A stretch of 64,000 bases of DNA. Origin: Cinclus cinclus. Its lineage: Eukaryota; Chordata; Aves; Passeriformes; Cinclidae. A program made the position numbers and the translations under genes. The notes below the pieces were generated by a model. It saw nothing but the letters and a program-made list of their open reading frames with translations. It searched no databases and was not told the DNA's origin. The stretch spans positions 7,869,334 through 7,933,333 of the forward strand of contig NC_085050.1 of NCBI RefSeq assembly GCF_963662255.1, given 5' to 3'. Below, in pieces: positions 31,401 to 45,800 of the stretch; within the stretch, counting starts at the first letter, position 1, and the number at the start of each line of letters is the position of its first letter.

Positions 31401-34400
31401 GTGGTGTGCTACCATGATGCACAGCAGCCACTGGCACCTTCACCAAAAAACACATCCCAAGGGAAGCTCTCAACACCGTGGCAGCCACAGCACCACGTCA
31501 AGAAATAAAAAACGGGGATTCAGCTGCTTCCTCAGGGTGAGGGAACTCAAAGGCATTGCTGCCATGAGCCTGCCTCAACCACTATTCTGAGGAAAAGCCT
31601 ACAGGAGAGACCTCCAGCACAGGAGTCAAAACCTCTTTTTGCAGCCAAGAAGTTGCAAGTGACTATCATGAACAAGACCAGGAAAGGAAGAGCTGCCTGC
31701 AGCCTCCTGGCCACAGCACTCAGCCCTGAAGGAAAGCAAAATCAGAATAGTTTTAAAAATCAGACCTTCAGGAATTACAAGATACCCTCAATTCTTTACT
31801 ATCGTGGTTTCAATGGAATGACTCAAACAACAAAATCCCCTGAAATATATTGGAAAGGTAATGAATGGAACAGTTTTCAAAGAACAGGCAGTGAGTGTAC
31901 TGGGTACTTAACTCTTTTCAAAAAGGTCTCATTTCCATTGCTTTTAGGAGTAAAAAGCAGTTCTCAGAAGCAAATGAAGCCACTTCCAAAGAAGCTCCTT
32001 CTTCCTGGGACTGTGGAGAGCCAATGCAAACAGCTGCAATGGCAGCAGTGTCACTGTAGAGGAACAGCAGGGTGACCATGGGGACCAGCAGAGCAGGGCC
32101 AGGATGGACATTCTGGCTTTCCTCTGCCCACAGCTGGCATCCCATCTCTGGGATCCCCTGAGAGCTCTGGACAGGCCATTGGTGACACTGTCAAGGAGAG
32201 GAGAAAAAACTCTGTGCTTACCCCTGAGTCAAAATTGCTTTATTTCCACATAGGAAAAGTTCTCAGGAGTTTTGGAGGGATAGTATAGGAGGATGATGCC
32301 ATCAACTTGAGCCCAGATGAAAGAACACAGCCTTTCAAACTCAGCCATGGACCCAGGACAATTTGCAGAGCCCTGTAGAAGAGGGAGATCTGAGTGTGAG
32401 CCAGATACCAACCTATCAATACATGCCTGATGATAGAAGACCCACACCACCTCCCTCCCAAGCACGATGAGACACTCTGACCTCCTGCATTAGTTCAGCG
32501 TGTCCAGGCAGCCTCAAACACACTGAATATATTCTCAGTAGAAGACAGCCCATGTTTTCAAGTTTTTAGCTTAAATGCACCATACAAAGGATGAGCTTCA
32601 CATCACAGTCCGTGGTGGGAGGTTAAATTACTCAGCCCAAGCACCAATCCCACACAGGAGGTCACGCTGGTCCTCCAGAAGCCCAGTGACTCAAGCAGAT
32701 AACAGGAGCTCCTTCCCCTGGGACTGAGTTCTTCTGAGCCACATAGGGGCAGATTTAAATGTGTGGAGAGGGCAAGACAAAGCAGTGTGTCATTTCTGTG
32801 GCCCTGTGTCAAGGCAAACCAACTTGTCCACCACTTTGGGACATGAGAAGGGGCAAACCCTGTTACACACCAAGCTATCCCAGGTGCAGGATGAGCTTCA
32901 CAGGATGTAACTGAGCAAGTTGTACCTCCCAGGGTAAAACTGAATGAGCCCTTCAGATACTGTGGCCTTTGTGTGGCTCAGTCCTTTCCGGTGTCTACAT
33001 GGTGTAAAGAAAGCAGGCAGACTGAGGGTCTCATTGCTGACAAGGCAAAGGAAACTTATAAGGGCTGAACGAGAAAAATGATGCAGCATGAGTTTAAAAG
33101 ATCATCTTTATCTTTTTGTTGTGCAGGGGGGCTGCAGCTCCTGTGGGGGGACCATAATTCCATAATTCCACTGCAGTACAGGGGACCACTGCTGCTGACT
33201 GGCAAATATAAGCACTCGTGCAATAAAATGAGAGTCATAACAACCAGTATGGCCATTTTAAGGAAACGGAATGAGATATACCTAATTTATTGTGAATATC
33301 AACTGCTGTTTTCACAGTTTCCTTAATAATGGAATAATTTGTCAAAGGAAATGAAAGAAGTCACATTTCAGAAGGTTTTATGGACATTGGATGAAAGAAC
33401 ACAAAATACATATTAAATAAATTGTTGTATGAACAGAAGGGAATGGAGGGGTTATTTTTTTATCCCCGTTTTGTGTGCATGTTCAGCCTTTTACACAGAG
33501 GGATTACTTCTCTCCTTCCAAGTTAACATTTAAACTGCATACTTCTCTGAAAGATACAATTCAGTGAAACTCAAATATTGAGCTTAATACAGAAGTAAAC
33601 GGATGAAGTTCTGTGACCCCTCTGTATTTTATAGGGGATGAGACTGGATGATCTAATGGGCCCTCCTGGTTATACTGGCTGCAACTCCATCAGTGAATGA
33701 CTTCTTAGAAAGGATTTTTATTTTTGGATCCGCTACAATTCTTTACATCCTTCCTAGGAGATATGATATTTAGGGAGATCAAGCTGAATTAAAGATCAAT
33801 ATAACAACAAATAAACAAATATGCAGTGCTTTTGCTGACAAATTGAGGGTATCATGGATCAGCAGTTTTATTATAGTCTCAGAGAGAAAAGATCAAACAA
33901 CACATCAATGCATCACTTTTTAGTTGGTTTTAGATGGCATGCTAAAGGATTAAGAACTCAAAGGATTTTCCTTCAATCTCAGAGAGTTTCCAGAACATGT
34001 AACAGTTATATGCCAAATTGTAAAAAAATTAACTTGAGATAGTGTGTTGACTGGAGAGGAACTTCGCCAAAAACAATTTTGCACATCACCAAATACTGAT
34101 GTTCAAATTCAGAAGGGAAACTTGCTTTAGCTCTCCCACAAGTTTATACAGGTTCAACCATTAAAAGTGAGGTTGGCCTTCGCACAAAACAAGAGCTGAA
34201 AGTTGTAACGCTTCCCAAGTCAGATGGGGAGTCATCCCAAGAGGATGATGTATAATGTAGCAGAAAGAATGTTTAAAAATACATGGGATCATGCTGCTAT
34301 ATGGATATCCATGGTCTCTTAAAATTCTGATAATTAATTAACAACAGGATAGTTAATCAGTGCTTCTGTGTCCTTTACAAGATCTTCAGGAAACTGGGAA

Positions 34401-35087
34401 ACATAAATGCCAGGGCTTATTTTTAGTAGGCAACTCATCTTTGATAATGAATAGCTGGACATCTGGCAGGAAAAGAAAGTACTACCTCAGCCCAAAGTTG
34501 AAATTCTACATTCTTATTAAAGACCTGATGTATCTCAGCCAGGTGGAATGGCCTGGCCACAGGAGTCCCTGAGTGATGCCACACAACCTGTATTAGATAG
34601 AGAAATAGGTTGTATTAAGAGGAGAAACAATTTTAAGGTCCCATGAAGGTGTTTTTTTAAATAGAAAATATCCTTTTCATGTTGCTACATCCCCTAATGA
34701 GCAAGCACAGGGGAGCTCAGATATCTGCACTGGCCAGACCTAACTTGATTCAATTATATTTCAACCCACATTCCTCAAATGTCCAGCTGTCAATACATCC
34801 TATCACCCCTGCAGGCTGCTTCACCCCTTTAGAGGAGATGAGGCAGCTGAAGAACGTAATTTCATTAAAATAAAAAAAAACCCCACAATAAAATGCACAA
34901 GAAACCAAAAAACAGGCATCCAGCTCCAGCTTGAAGAATTAGACAGTCCAACAATCGCTGGGTCAATTCACATTAAGCCGAACAAAGAGCAGATGGCAAC
35001 AAGAAGATGAGTTAAATGGCTCTGTGGCTGCTGCCTGTCCCTAATTCTCTGTTGACTTTCTCCAGCTCCTTGTCAGAGGGGGCTGCA
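28454..35087. other. Intergenic, no gene recognised
   Basis: No coding exon recognised. It includes an old retroelement-like scrap at about 33,635-33,715. Confidence 0.5.
33635..33715 (+). mobile_element. Possible ancient CR1/L3-type fragment
   Basis: The words 'ggatgagactggatgatcta' and 'atgggccctcctgg' resemble the 3' end of old CR1/L3-type LINEs shared by reptiles and birds. Too short and diverged for a firm call. Confidence 0.35.
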
Positions 35088-35378
35088 GCGTTTGACCCCC
35101 GTTTCCAGGCGCGGGCAGCGGGCTGGGGACACATGCGGCAGCGCTAAATGGGGGCTCCATCGCCGCATGCCCCGGCCCTGCCATGGGTGACTGCCCTCCC
35201 GAGCCAGCCTATCAGCAATTTATTGCCTCTTCTCCATCACCCGGCAAAGAAACTGTCCCACAGATGCTGGCATTGTAACCCTTTCAGTGTCACCGTGGGG
35301 TTCTCCGCCATTGTGTCCCCGCACAAAGGGGTGCCATTCAGGGTAGCCGAGGTAGCCGGGGCCGGGCTGTGCCGAGGG
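35088..35378. promoter_or_regulatory. CpG-rich island in the intergenic desert
   Basis: By eye there are about 20 CpG dinucleotides in roughly 290 bases, including 'ccaggcgcgggcagcgggct' and 'gctccatcgccgcatgcccc', while surrounding sequence is strongly CpG-depleted. Such islands usually mark promoters or unmethylated regulatory elements. No recognised gene begins here. The longest open frame over it (35148-35633, plus) is proline- and cysteine-rich with no recognisable domain. It may be the promoter of an unrecognised noncoding transcript, an orphan CpG island or an enhancer. Confidence 0.5.
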
Positions 35379-36766
35379 CTCTTTGTTGGAGCTCTTCAGC
35401 CCAGGGTATCGCCTGCCCTTGCACTCCCCTGTGCTGGAGGCAAGGCCTGGAGAGGAGCTGGCAGGAAGGAAGGATTTTCTGCCTTTTGTGGGCTCTTTCT
35501 GTGCTATTTTTGTTCTCCAGGACAGCTTTTGTTGCCCAAGGTAATGATCCTTGCCCCTTATTCATATCTCTGCTTTTGTCCGGGGGCCTTTGTAGGAGAT
35601 GCACTGGGGGTGAAACCCTCCAGCCAGCACTAGGGCCAGCCCCCTCTATGTACAGAGCTATAAATAACTAGCTGTGAGCTGTCTGCTATGAAATCATCCT
35701 TGTCGGAGCATTGGCAGCAGGTTGTGCAAAAGGCTTCACCAAGGTGCAGCAGATGCATCCCAGCTCAGGAAAGCATCCCCAAAACACACCCCACTGACCC
35801 CAGAGGTGACCCCAGGGTGATGAGCAGCATCCAAAAGGCTGGTCAGGACAGGGCTGTACCACAGCCATGGGCTGCTGTCCCCGGGCTCCTCTGAGTGCAG
35901 GCACACTCCTATCTGTAGGAAATGGAAATTCCTGTAGTTCCAGGAATGATATAAACCAAAGCAAAATGGTCCCCTTGAATTTCTGCCGAACCCCCTGGGA
36001 TGATGTTCTCACCCCGTCTGAGTGCTCCTCCCCTGGTGCCTGCTGAGGGACAAGATGGCAAGAAACATGCACACAGTGGTCTTTAGGCACATTCACATGT
36101 AAATATATAAAATAAATATTAAAAAGTAAAAACAGCTTCAGTCCTTAAAAGAAGAGGAGCTCCAAGGCCTCATCTTTCCCTCCCCCCAGTGCCAGCACCA
36201 GCTGCATCCTCACCACACTGAAGCCAGAGAGGCAAGACACGGGGGACAGCCCACTCCTCACTGGAGATCCAGAGCTGCCCTGCATCCCTGCACGCTTCTC
36301 GGAGCTCGCCCCAGGCTCCAGACCCGTGAACAGTTATACAAGTTCTCACATGCATACTGTTAAGCATATTTGTTTTTATTTTTTCAGGTTCAAGGCCTCA
36401 GAGTGTAAGCTCCGGAGGGTAGGGAGGCTCTGCTGTTCAGACATCTAAGCCACCACACCCACCTGTGAGGAGGAGAGATTTTTTTAAAATATATATATAT
36501 TTTTAATCTCCCATCCATCAGCTCAACAGAAAAAATGGTGCCAAATGAAGTCTTTCCACTCATGCAATTTTTGTGGGCTAAAATTCACCACGTGTTTAAC
36601 CACAACTCCTCAGCCAGTCCCTGCAGCACCCAGGTTCCCAGGTGGTCCCCCATCCCAGCACCAGCCAAGCCTGCAACTGTTTAGTTTCTAAGCTCAGGGC
36701 AGTCAGGCCAGAGTGGATACAGGCCAAATATAATATAGAGACACAGAGGCCCATATTATATAAAAT

Positions 36767-36789
36767 ACACACACACACACACACACACA
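36767..36789. repeat. (AC)n microsatellite
   Basis: About 11 perfect AC units, followed at once by an alternating purine-pyrimidine AT stretch that contains a 20-bp palindrome (36797-36816). Confidence 0.95.
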
Positions 36790-36796
36790 TATATTT

Positions 36797-36816
36797 TATG
36801 TATATGCATATACATA
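36797..36816. repeat. Perfect 20-bp AT palindrome
   Basis: TATGTATATGCATATACATA reads the same on both strands. It lies 7 bp after the (AC)n tract and can form a cruciform or alternating-DNA structure. Confidence 0.95.
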
Positions 36817-39800
36817 TGTATATAAAAATATATAAACTCATGCACAATGTGTGTGTTTAAAATAGAAACCCCCAACCAGAAAATAAAATATTTTACTGCA
36901 AAGTGAATGGATTTTTTTTTAATGCTTAGAAAAATGTGTTAAAATATAACTAGAACATTAATGAATCCCTGTTCAAATGCTGATGAAATACAGGGCTTCT
37001 GACTGACTGCACAAAAAAAAATTATTATTTATTTATGTCACTTCTAATAGGAAAATATCATTTGGAGTGAAATATTATACTTGCTACAGGATGGGCCTAA
37101 GTCTACATGGCCCACCAAGCTGTCTTCAGCAGCAAACCTATGGCACAGAGGGTCTGGAAAACTCATGGCCTTGCTGAATGCAAGCTTGAAAAATCAAAAC
37201 TGAGCTGGAGTTCACCCTCTTGGTGGGATCCTTCTGTCCTCATGAAACTGTGGAGTCAGGCAGTTTCATCTGAGCATGATCTGGGGAAAAGCCTTCCCTC
37301 CAGACCAGCCCCTTTTTTCAAGCTTTCCCTTTAAACAGGTGCCATCCACTAAGGAGAACTGCGTGGTGTGCCCACAGGCAAGGTGACCCTCTGCAGTAAA
37401 GTACTTCTCTGGGGGTCCCAAGCTGCTGTCCATGATGTTTTTGCTGGAAGGGAGGACCACTGTGCTTAATGTGTTTGATGGACAGAGCCTGGTGGGGGTT
37501 GGTGATCCAGCCAGGAAAGGGTTCTTGGCACAGGTAGGCTTTGAGATCTCAGACCTTCAAACAAAAGCCACAGATTGTGTGGGCAGGTTTCCTGAATCAC
37601 TACACCCTGTTATTAGGGCTTTCAGCTGGGAAGGGGAGAGACCTGCACTGTTCCACTGGCAATTTAATTATTTTATACAAATGGGAACATCTTTAATAGT
37701 TTCAGAGTCTGGGAGAGGATTTTAGAGCTTTGTTTGGACATTGCTTTGGGAAAAGCAAGTTCAAGTCCCTTCAAGCAGAGGAAAATCTCTCATGGGAGTC
37801 TCCCAGATCCTACATGGATACTTTATAGGCCTGGGCATGGGGAGGAGTGAGGAAAGCACAGCATTACTGCTTTCTTCAGCTCTTCAATGGACAGAAATTA
37901 TTAACTCACCTTGTGTATCAAACTAAGTCCAATCTTTGGGCCTCCAGCCATAACAATCTCCTCTAGCCATTGCAGAAGTAACTTCCAAAGGCAATGGCAG
38001 AGGCTTCTGTGCTGTGGTAAGTGTGATAAGGATTCCATTAATCCTCCTCTGTGGTCAGTGGCCAGAGATGGGCTTTTTCAGAAGGAAAGTACAACCACTG
38101 AAGGGGCAAATTTCCCTCCAGAGGGGTCCGTCTCTTCTTAATGAAGGAATAGGGATTCCTGGCCACCAGAATATAAGGAACAGAGTGCAAGGAACATTCT
38201 CTGGTGCTGAAAAAAAAAAGATTAATCAAATGGTTTTGGTTGGAAGTGAGCAATCTGGGCATCAAATCTCAGTGTTTCCTCTGCCCTTCCCCTCATGAAA
38301 TTCATTAATATGACCCTGTAAAATTCCCAGTGCAGTGTGTGGATGTTTTGGTTTTCCTGAATAAAGATTATTCACACACTGACCTATAACTGGTCAGAGG
38401 AGAGCATTAACATACGTAAAGGATTGAGGCAAGCCCTTCAAAGCTAATAGGAAAGAAAACAAACTAATATGCTGACAAAGCACTTTAATAAGGAGTAATC
38501 AAGAAAAAGAGCAATGTTAACATGGCTTGAACAATACATGAATTATGCAATGCTGACACTGAAATGCCTGCAAAATGATAGGAGGAATCCCTTTTCCTCA
38601 CAGTTCAGAAGATGGTGCCCTGGTCTAGCAGGGAGAGGCAGCCTACCAGGACAGGAGAGGACAACAGAACCTTTCCAAGTCTGATCAGTAATTTGTTTTT
38701 ACCATTTAACAAAAAGCTTTCAGCATGTAGGTACAAGGATGGCACAAACTGAGGAGATAAAAAGAGAAGGCCAGCATGAACAACCAAAACAGGCCAGTCT
38801 GAGTCAGTTTGTTATGGCGGATGTACCTGAGATCAACCAAAGGTGATTTGGAGATTCCTTAGGCAATCTCATGCAGTAAACCTAGATAATGGCTGTGCTC
38901 TGGTTTTGTGCAAGTAGTAATTAATAATCACAGCTGCATCGGGAGCAAAAATACATTAAAAATAATTTTGCTTTGTTCAGCTTAGTCTAGAACAACAATG
39001 TAAATAGTGAGGTTCCTCAGGGGAGAAGTTTTTAAAGCAAATTTACACCCACATCAGTTGTGTTCCTCTACATCCTCAAGAGATCCAGGATCAGTAACTC
39101 AGGCTTTTCACCAACAATTCTTCCAGGGACCAACATGTCACCAAGGGTGCAAGGAGAGCAAAGACATCTCAGCCATCAGTGACTGGGGGGCAGTCCCTCC
39201 ATCAGCAACCAGAGCAAACCTGCTGAGTTGCTGGAAGGAATCTCACTCACTTCAGTGGTCTTTGGATCCCATCCCAAAGGGAAAAGCAATTTCCATCACA
39301 GAAATATGTGTGCCATCGAGCTTTTTTATTGCTGCTTTGTTAAATGTGCTGCAAAGACTCACATAATAAAGTTCCAGAAATCATCCAGTATCAACAGGTT
39401 TCAGCTGGAGTGATTAACCAAAGCACAGGAACTTGGAGAGCAAGTGTATTAATGTCTCCTGGCCACTAAATCTCTCTTGCCAAGAAATAAAAGAGCCAAA
39501 AAAAGATAAATAATTAGGAAGTTAGAACAATGACTCCAAATCCCAGAAGGGGTTCACTAAATGTTTACAGAAGATAGACTGCAATGAAGGGATGATTAGA
39601 AATATGTCAGCTGCAGGACTTTGATAGCAGCAAATCTGTCTTGGCAGGGGGAGGAATAGACTACAGAGAGGAACAGCAACAGCAGTCAAACAGGCAGAGA
39701 GCAAAATCCATGGTCTCAGGGATTTTGCAGTCCTGCAAACATCTATGATATAGGCCTAAATGTAAGATGGCATTAGACATATGCCTGAAATTTTGCATAA

Positions 39801-42800
39801 TGAGAAACAAATTGAAAAGAATTGGATACATCATGGAACCATGGTGTTGCCTTTCAAGCCAGCTGGGAACATCCATCCAGCTGATGAAGCAGAGACTCTC
39901 CTTGGGAGCAGCACTGCATACAGCTGCTGCTGGAGCAAATGCTGGGCAGCAGGGACCCAGGGCAGCTTATACCAGTGCAGCCCTGGGAAATGAAAGCAGG
40001 TTCTGGACCTTGCTGGTCTCTTTCATACTAAAGGCCGGGGGACAAGCACATCTGGAGCGCTTTGATTGGTGTCACCTGTGACTACACCCTAAAGTCAATT
40101 TTTACAATCATTTTCACACATTTGGGCCAGTGCAATATATCCAGGGTTGTGATGGTCCCCAGTCCTTTCTCTTGCCTGGCTGCAGCCCACTGGTCTATGA
40201 CTATATGTTACTAGAGAGAGCTTTGCAGACCATTGCAAACTAAGCACAGGACAAGCTTACAGAAGTGGGTGGAGGATGCAGGGCAACTTTACCTGTTAAA
40301 AAAGTCAAGACCAGCAGCAGACTTGTCACCTGTGTTCCTCTGCCTGTTGAATCTCCCCACCCCAGCTGTGCCAGGCACCATGTACAGACGCTCAAGGCAT
40401 CTATCAGAAATACTGCCAAGCAAATACACACACAAACATCCCTGTGCCAAGAGGTTGATAATGTTTTGTTTTCTTTCTTTCTCTTCCATGACTTCCAGAT
40501 CCAATTGTCTCTGTTTCTATGAAACTCTTTATTTTTCTAATTTTCAACCCTGCCTGAAGCCTGTTAAACTATTTCCGTACATGCTGGGACTCAAGTGCTG
40601 ATCACAGCAGTAAAGTGTGGGCTCTCAGGAGAGAAAGAAGATGGTGATGAGTTGTATTAAATTCTAACAGGGTGCTTTAAGGAGGCCTCTGGGCATGGAT
40701 CTGTGGAGCTTGTTACAGCCCAGCCTAACCAACCCTGCTGGTGTGCCCCATCATGTCCCCCCAGACCAAGCAATCCCAGGCTCTCCAATTAAACTGGCCA
40801 GACAAGGCATTTTGCTTCGTTGTAGCCCCTTCAGCCACACAGACCTCATAGCTGCTGCTGGGAATTTTTGCCAGGGACTTCAAAGAGGGCAGGATTCAAC
40901 TCATCGTTTGAAGCCCAGCCCCGTTCCCTGTCCTTAGGCAAGTGGAGGAGCCATGAGAACAGCTCAGAAACCTCAGCTGCTTCAAAGCACATCTGTCTAC
41001 CTTGGGAATTAAGAAGTGCCCTACAAACACATCTCCCCTCTGCACCTGCAATGCAGTGGAGACCCTGAGAGTTTGTGCTGCCTGAGAGGAGGTGAGTGCC
41101 CAGACCCTGTTTGCCACCTGCTCAGTCCTCAGATGTCTGAGTCCCTCCTATTCCACAGCCCATTCCAGCCCTTCCCACTGCATACTGCCAGTAAAGCTGT
41201 TCCAGTCCAAAGGCTTTACCTGAATAAAGGCATTATCCTGTCTAGGATGCACTGCCTGATAGCTCAGCTTCCCTGAGAGCAGTGGTGGAAAAACAGCACA
41301 GAAATATTTTAGTAACAGTATGGCAATCCCCTTTCAATTAATAGTTTATTGCTGTAATTTGGCCTGTTTTGCTGCTTGTAGGTCGTCAGTATGAAGTCAC
41401 TCTTCCCCCAAAGGGGCTCGTAATTCAGATGTTTTCCCTCCATGCAGTGTTCCTTCTCACATCCTGTCCCACCCAAGCGTGAGGTCAAGCAGCGTCCTCA
41501 TTTCCCTGGGAAGTCCACGGGAGCATTTTACAAATGAAGTGATAGGATGCCTAAAAATCCAAATAAAACAGGACAAGAGGCTATCTCCCAGGCCTGGGCA
41601 CACAGGAAAATCTGGACAAGTGAATATTCTCTTCATCCCAAGAGGATGAGTTTTGGGAACAGCTCTGTGGTCATGTGTTCCCCAGATGGTGTCAGGACAC
41701 CGTCTTGGCAAGAGCGAGTTAATGGAGGCCAAATCCATGCTGAGGCATTTGCTCACACTGAAGATGTGGAATGGTCACAGCCAGGACAAAGACCATACAT
41801 TGGCCATTCATGTCCACCAGTGGCCACGGAACAGTAGGATCTGCCTGTGCTGACCTCATCCTGCCAGGTCACTGTGCAACCTGTTAGAGTTCAGAAAAGC
41901 AAAGCCACCACATTTTCTGTATGAAAAAGGCCCAAAGGGAAGCTCTGAAGTAGTCTTGAGACACTTCATGACTCCTTGGAAGAGCTGGTCCAGGATGCCA
42001 TTGCATAAGGCAGCAGGTAGCCTTGGGGAAATCTCCCCAAGCCTCTGGGACCCTGTTCCCCACCTGCCCACTGGGAAAAGCCAGCACATTCCCTTCTCAC
42101 AGGGGCTGGTGGAGTTGTACATCAAAGAACACAAGGTGTCCAGGTGCTGTGGGGATGGGAACCATGTGAGCACCCAACCTGAGGTGGAAACACAAAGTAA
42201 AGCATTTTCAAACAGAAATAAGCCAAGTCATTTTTGTCATCTCCAACTTCAAAGATACAAGCTCCAATATTTTGTCTGCTCTGGAAGTGGAAAAAACATT
42301 CTTCTTGTCCAATACAGATCCATGCCAACAGCAGGCAAAATTTTGGCCTATTGAATTAATTAACATAGTTTTTAATTAAGACTCCAAATTTCACCCAGCC
42401 TGGTTTAGGGCATGTCTACACAGATGGAGCAGACACACACAGGCTCCTCTGTCTGCCTTCCAAGCCAGTTTGACTCAGCTGGCTTCGGCATCACACCGAG
42501 CTCTGGCTACTTGAGGGGAAGCTAAAACAGGTTCCTAACAGGCAGGGTGGAATATTTAAGACCAGCACTCCATGAAAATGGCTTCATGGCTTCTTGATGA
42601 AGCTGGCTTGTGCCCAGTTGACTTGCAGAACAAGAGAGTTCACATCTGTTTGCATCCATCCATATAGGCATGTCCCTGAATGCTTGTTTTTAAGTTTACT
42701 AGATATTTTTTATTTGGCCACCCACTACTAGAAGTATTTTCATGACAGATTTTAGGAATTGTAGTTTTCCATTTTACTGTTTCCTTGTACTGCACAAAGC

Positions 42801-42803
42801 CAA

Positions 42804-42826
42804 ATTATTGTGGTGTTCACAATAAT
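42804..42826. repeat. 9-bp perfect inverted repeat, 5-bp spacer
   Basis: ATTATTGTG, spacer GTGTT, then CACAATAAT. Each arm holds a SOX-like ACAAT core on opposite strands. Could be a dimeric HMG-box site or chance. Confidence 0.85.
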
Positions 42827-45800
42827 CAGCAAAAATCAGGAATAGAAATATATTATTACAACAGCATTAAATAGCAACAAATTAATTACATTTTACAGAT
42901 GTCTTTGTTACTGATAATCACAGGTGTTATTTACAGCACGAGTTTTATTTCATATGGGAGTGTATGTAGTGATCTATTATTTTGTCAAATTCTTCCAAAA
43001 AAAACCACATTCATCAGTACTTACTTCAATAAAATACTCAACCAGGGTCAAATCTACAAGACATGGAAGTATCCATGGAATGGATGCAGTCACAGGAAAA
43101 TAAACCATTCCCATTTCATCTGTTTTAATGTTCAGCCAAGTTCTGGATAAACACACACATGAAACACAGCTGAAACAATCTCAGCATTTACTATGATTAG
43201 TTTTCAGCACAGGCCATGGATTTGTTCAGAATCAACCCAGTCACCAAGGAAGGAATCCTTTGGACATGGAATAATAGGAAATACAAAGTGTACAGAGGAA
43301 AAACCTTTTCAGAGGAACAAAAAAATTTCAAAATTTGCAGGGACGTAATTTACAGTGAATGAAGTGGCTTTCTTTGCAAAAACACTGTCCAAGATTAGGT
43401 TTATCAGAGGCATTCTTATAGCCTGTGTGTGCAATTGAAGAAGTCTGTGGAGTATAAGATGGTAGTTATTCAGACAGAAAATATGCAAGCAAATTAAATA
43501 GATTTAACCATTTGCTGTCTACTGATGGAGTAATGTCAGTGCTCCTTGTGACTCTCAACTGAAGTTTTTTGCTAATGACATGGGTATTTTGATAATATTG
43601 CTAGGAAAAGGCAAAATTATTCTTCCTACGCAAATAGCACTGTCACCAAAGAGAGAAACTATAAGGAGAGGCTGCTGGAAAAAAAAAAAGCCTAGAACCA
43701 AAACAACATGCCTAGTAGCACTATGGCTTTTTTCTCAACAGCAGCATTTGCAGTCCTTTATTCAAGGCAACCTCATAAATCCAAGCACATTGTCGTTCCC
43801 AGAATACAGCAGCTTTCAGAGCTGTTTTGTGAGCAGGAGATTGGGTAGATTCGCCAGCAAAACTGGAATGTTTTGCTGCTGGTGTCAGTGCCAGAGAGCA
43901 ACAACATGCACAGCCATTGGGAGAGACATCACAATCAACCTTCAGCCCTTAGAGCAACACAAATAGGAATTGAAATAGTGGATCAAAGCAGCATGCAGCC
44001 TGTTACTACTGTTGAAAAGAAACAGATGTTTCACAGAATGATAAACAAGAACAAGCCCACCAAAACTCTCCTGTGTTGTATTCCTCTTGCAGCCTGTTTC
44101 TCTGCTGTGTGCCTGTACTGTTCAGCCTACCATGACCCTCTAAAACCAGTAAGAAGCCTGCAGAGCTGACCCTGTTGGAGATCTCCCTGCATCCTCATAT
44201 ACTGTGTGGACAGGAGGTAGGAAAGGATAATTGCTTGAGCATCTGTGTAGGGGCAGGAGGTGTTTCTGCACCACCAAGCCCTGATGTAGCCCCCAGGCTC
44301 AGAAAGACAGGGAAAATGAGATTTGCTCTTCTCTCATGTTTGCTATGGTCCACTTCTTGGAGCTTAATCAAAGCTCTTCAATGCTCACAAAGAAATAAAT
44401 TCACAAGGCTGGACACTGCAGCTGCCAAAACAAAAGTTTATTCCACAGTCGTGAGAATTAAAGTTACTCACAGGCTTAGCCAAAATCTTCTCTAAGCAGA
44501 CCAATTTTCTGATCATCTGTAGAGGAAAATACCCCAGTTACAGAGAAGGCTGTAAGTAAACAGTTATTCAGGTTTGGCTGAAAGGATTTGGCCTGCAGAG
44601 AGTATTGATTCTTGCTCAGAGTTGATGTGCTTTACAAGACTGAGGGTCTGAAGGGCTGGGGGAGAAGGCAAGCAAGAGGACTCGACACAGTTAAGCCAAC
44701 AAGATGACCAGAGGAACTGCTCTACCCACTGATCAAAGCTTAAGGTAAAGCCATACCTCTTACTGGGATATCCAGACACCCAGAAGTTTGATGAATTTTA
44801 TCTTTTGGCCTGGGACATAGAATAGTGCATGCAAGGGAATGAAGAGACACTTGCTTAAACCAACTTTTCCTTTGAGGAACCAACCCCATAGGTGTCTTCT
44901 GGGGACAGTAAGCATCAGTGATATCTGTATTTGCATTAGCTTCACTGTACCTTCAGTCATGTCCTCTATCTATATTTCAGCTGCAGGTATCCCATGCAGG
45001 CAGAAGCCCACACAAGCCCAAGCTCAGTTAAGTCTGTCTTAATTGCACAGACTCCAGCTCATGATCAGGTTCAAGACAAGTTTTGGGGAGCAAAGATTCC
45101 AGTGTGTAACCACTCACAGCATAGGCAGCCTGTCCAGTGTGCTATCCAATCCACCACCTTTTATTTCTTCACCAAGGTTAATCAATCTCGAGGACCTCAA
45201 TAGCACCTGCCCCTCAGATGACTAGAAAATATAAGTTAATCTGCTGCTACAGAGCAGTAGGACACATGTTTGCAAACATCAAGTCTTGTAGCTGCCATAT
45301 AGAGGTGCATACCCAGATGAAGAAACCATCTGGGCTTTGCTCATGGTTTGTTCCCTGCACCAGAGGATGGTCTAGCCTGTCCTGCTTTCTCAAGGGACGC
45401 AGATGCACTGAGGATATCTACAGGGCTGTCAGATGCTTCCATCTTTGTTCCTGTGGCCCCAGAAATGGGGGCTGAGGCAGACACACTCAACTCCTTTGCC
45501 ACATAAAGGGACATGAAAAGAGAAATGCAGACCATGTTGTTTCCACAGCACTCCCACAAGCTTCTGCAAGAGCATGCTGTAAGTGACTGTTTGGATTAGT
45601 ACATCAAAAGACCTTTGTAAGATGCTCATTCTTTTCACATCAATAAAGAGTGGCAAGAGGTAGATTATTTTGATGCTGTATTTCTTCTTGAGTTTGATGT
45701 TTGTCCCCCATGAGCACATAAGTATGGTGGGAGCTGCAGGTTTTCCCACCTTATAGGTAGGTGTGTAGGTATTTGTTGTCAACTACCACCCAACCCACAA

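Noticed and set aside
35148..35633. 161-codon open frame across the CpG-rich island.
   Set aside because: GC-rich DNA lacks stop codons by chance. The translation is rich in Pro, Cys and Leu with no domain.
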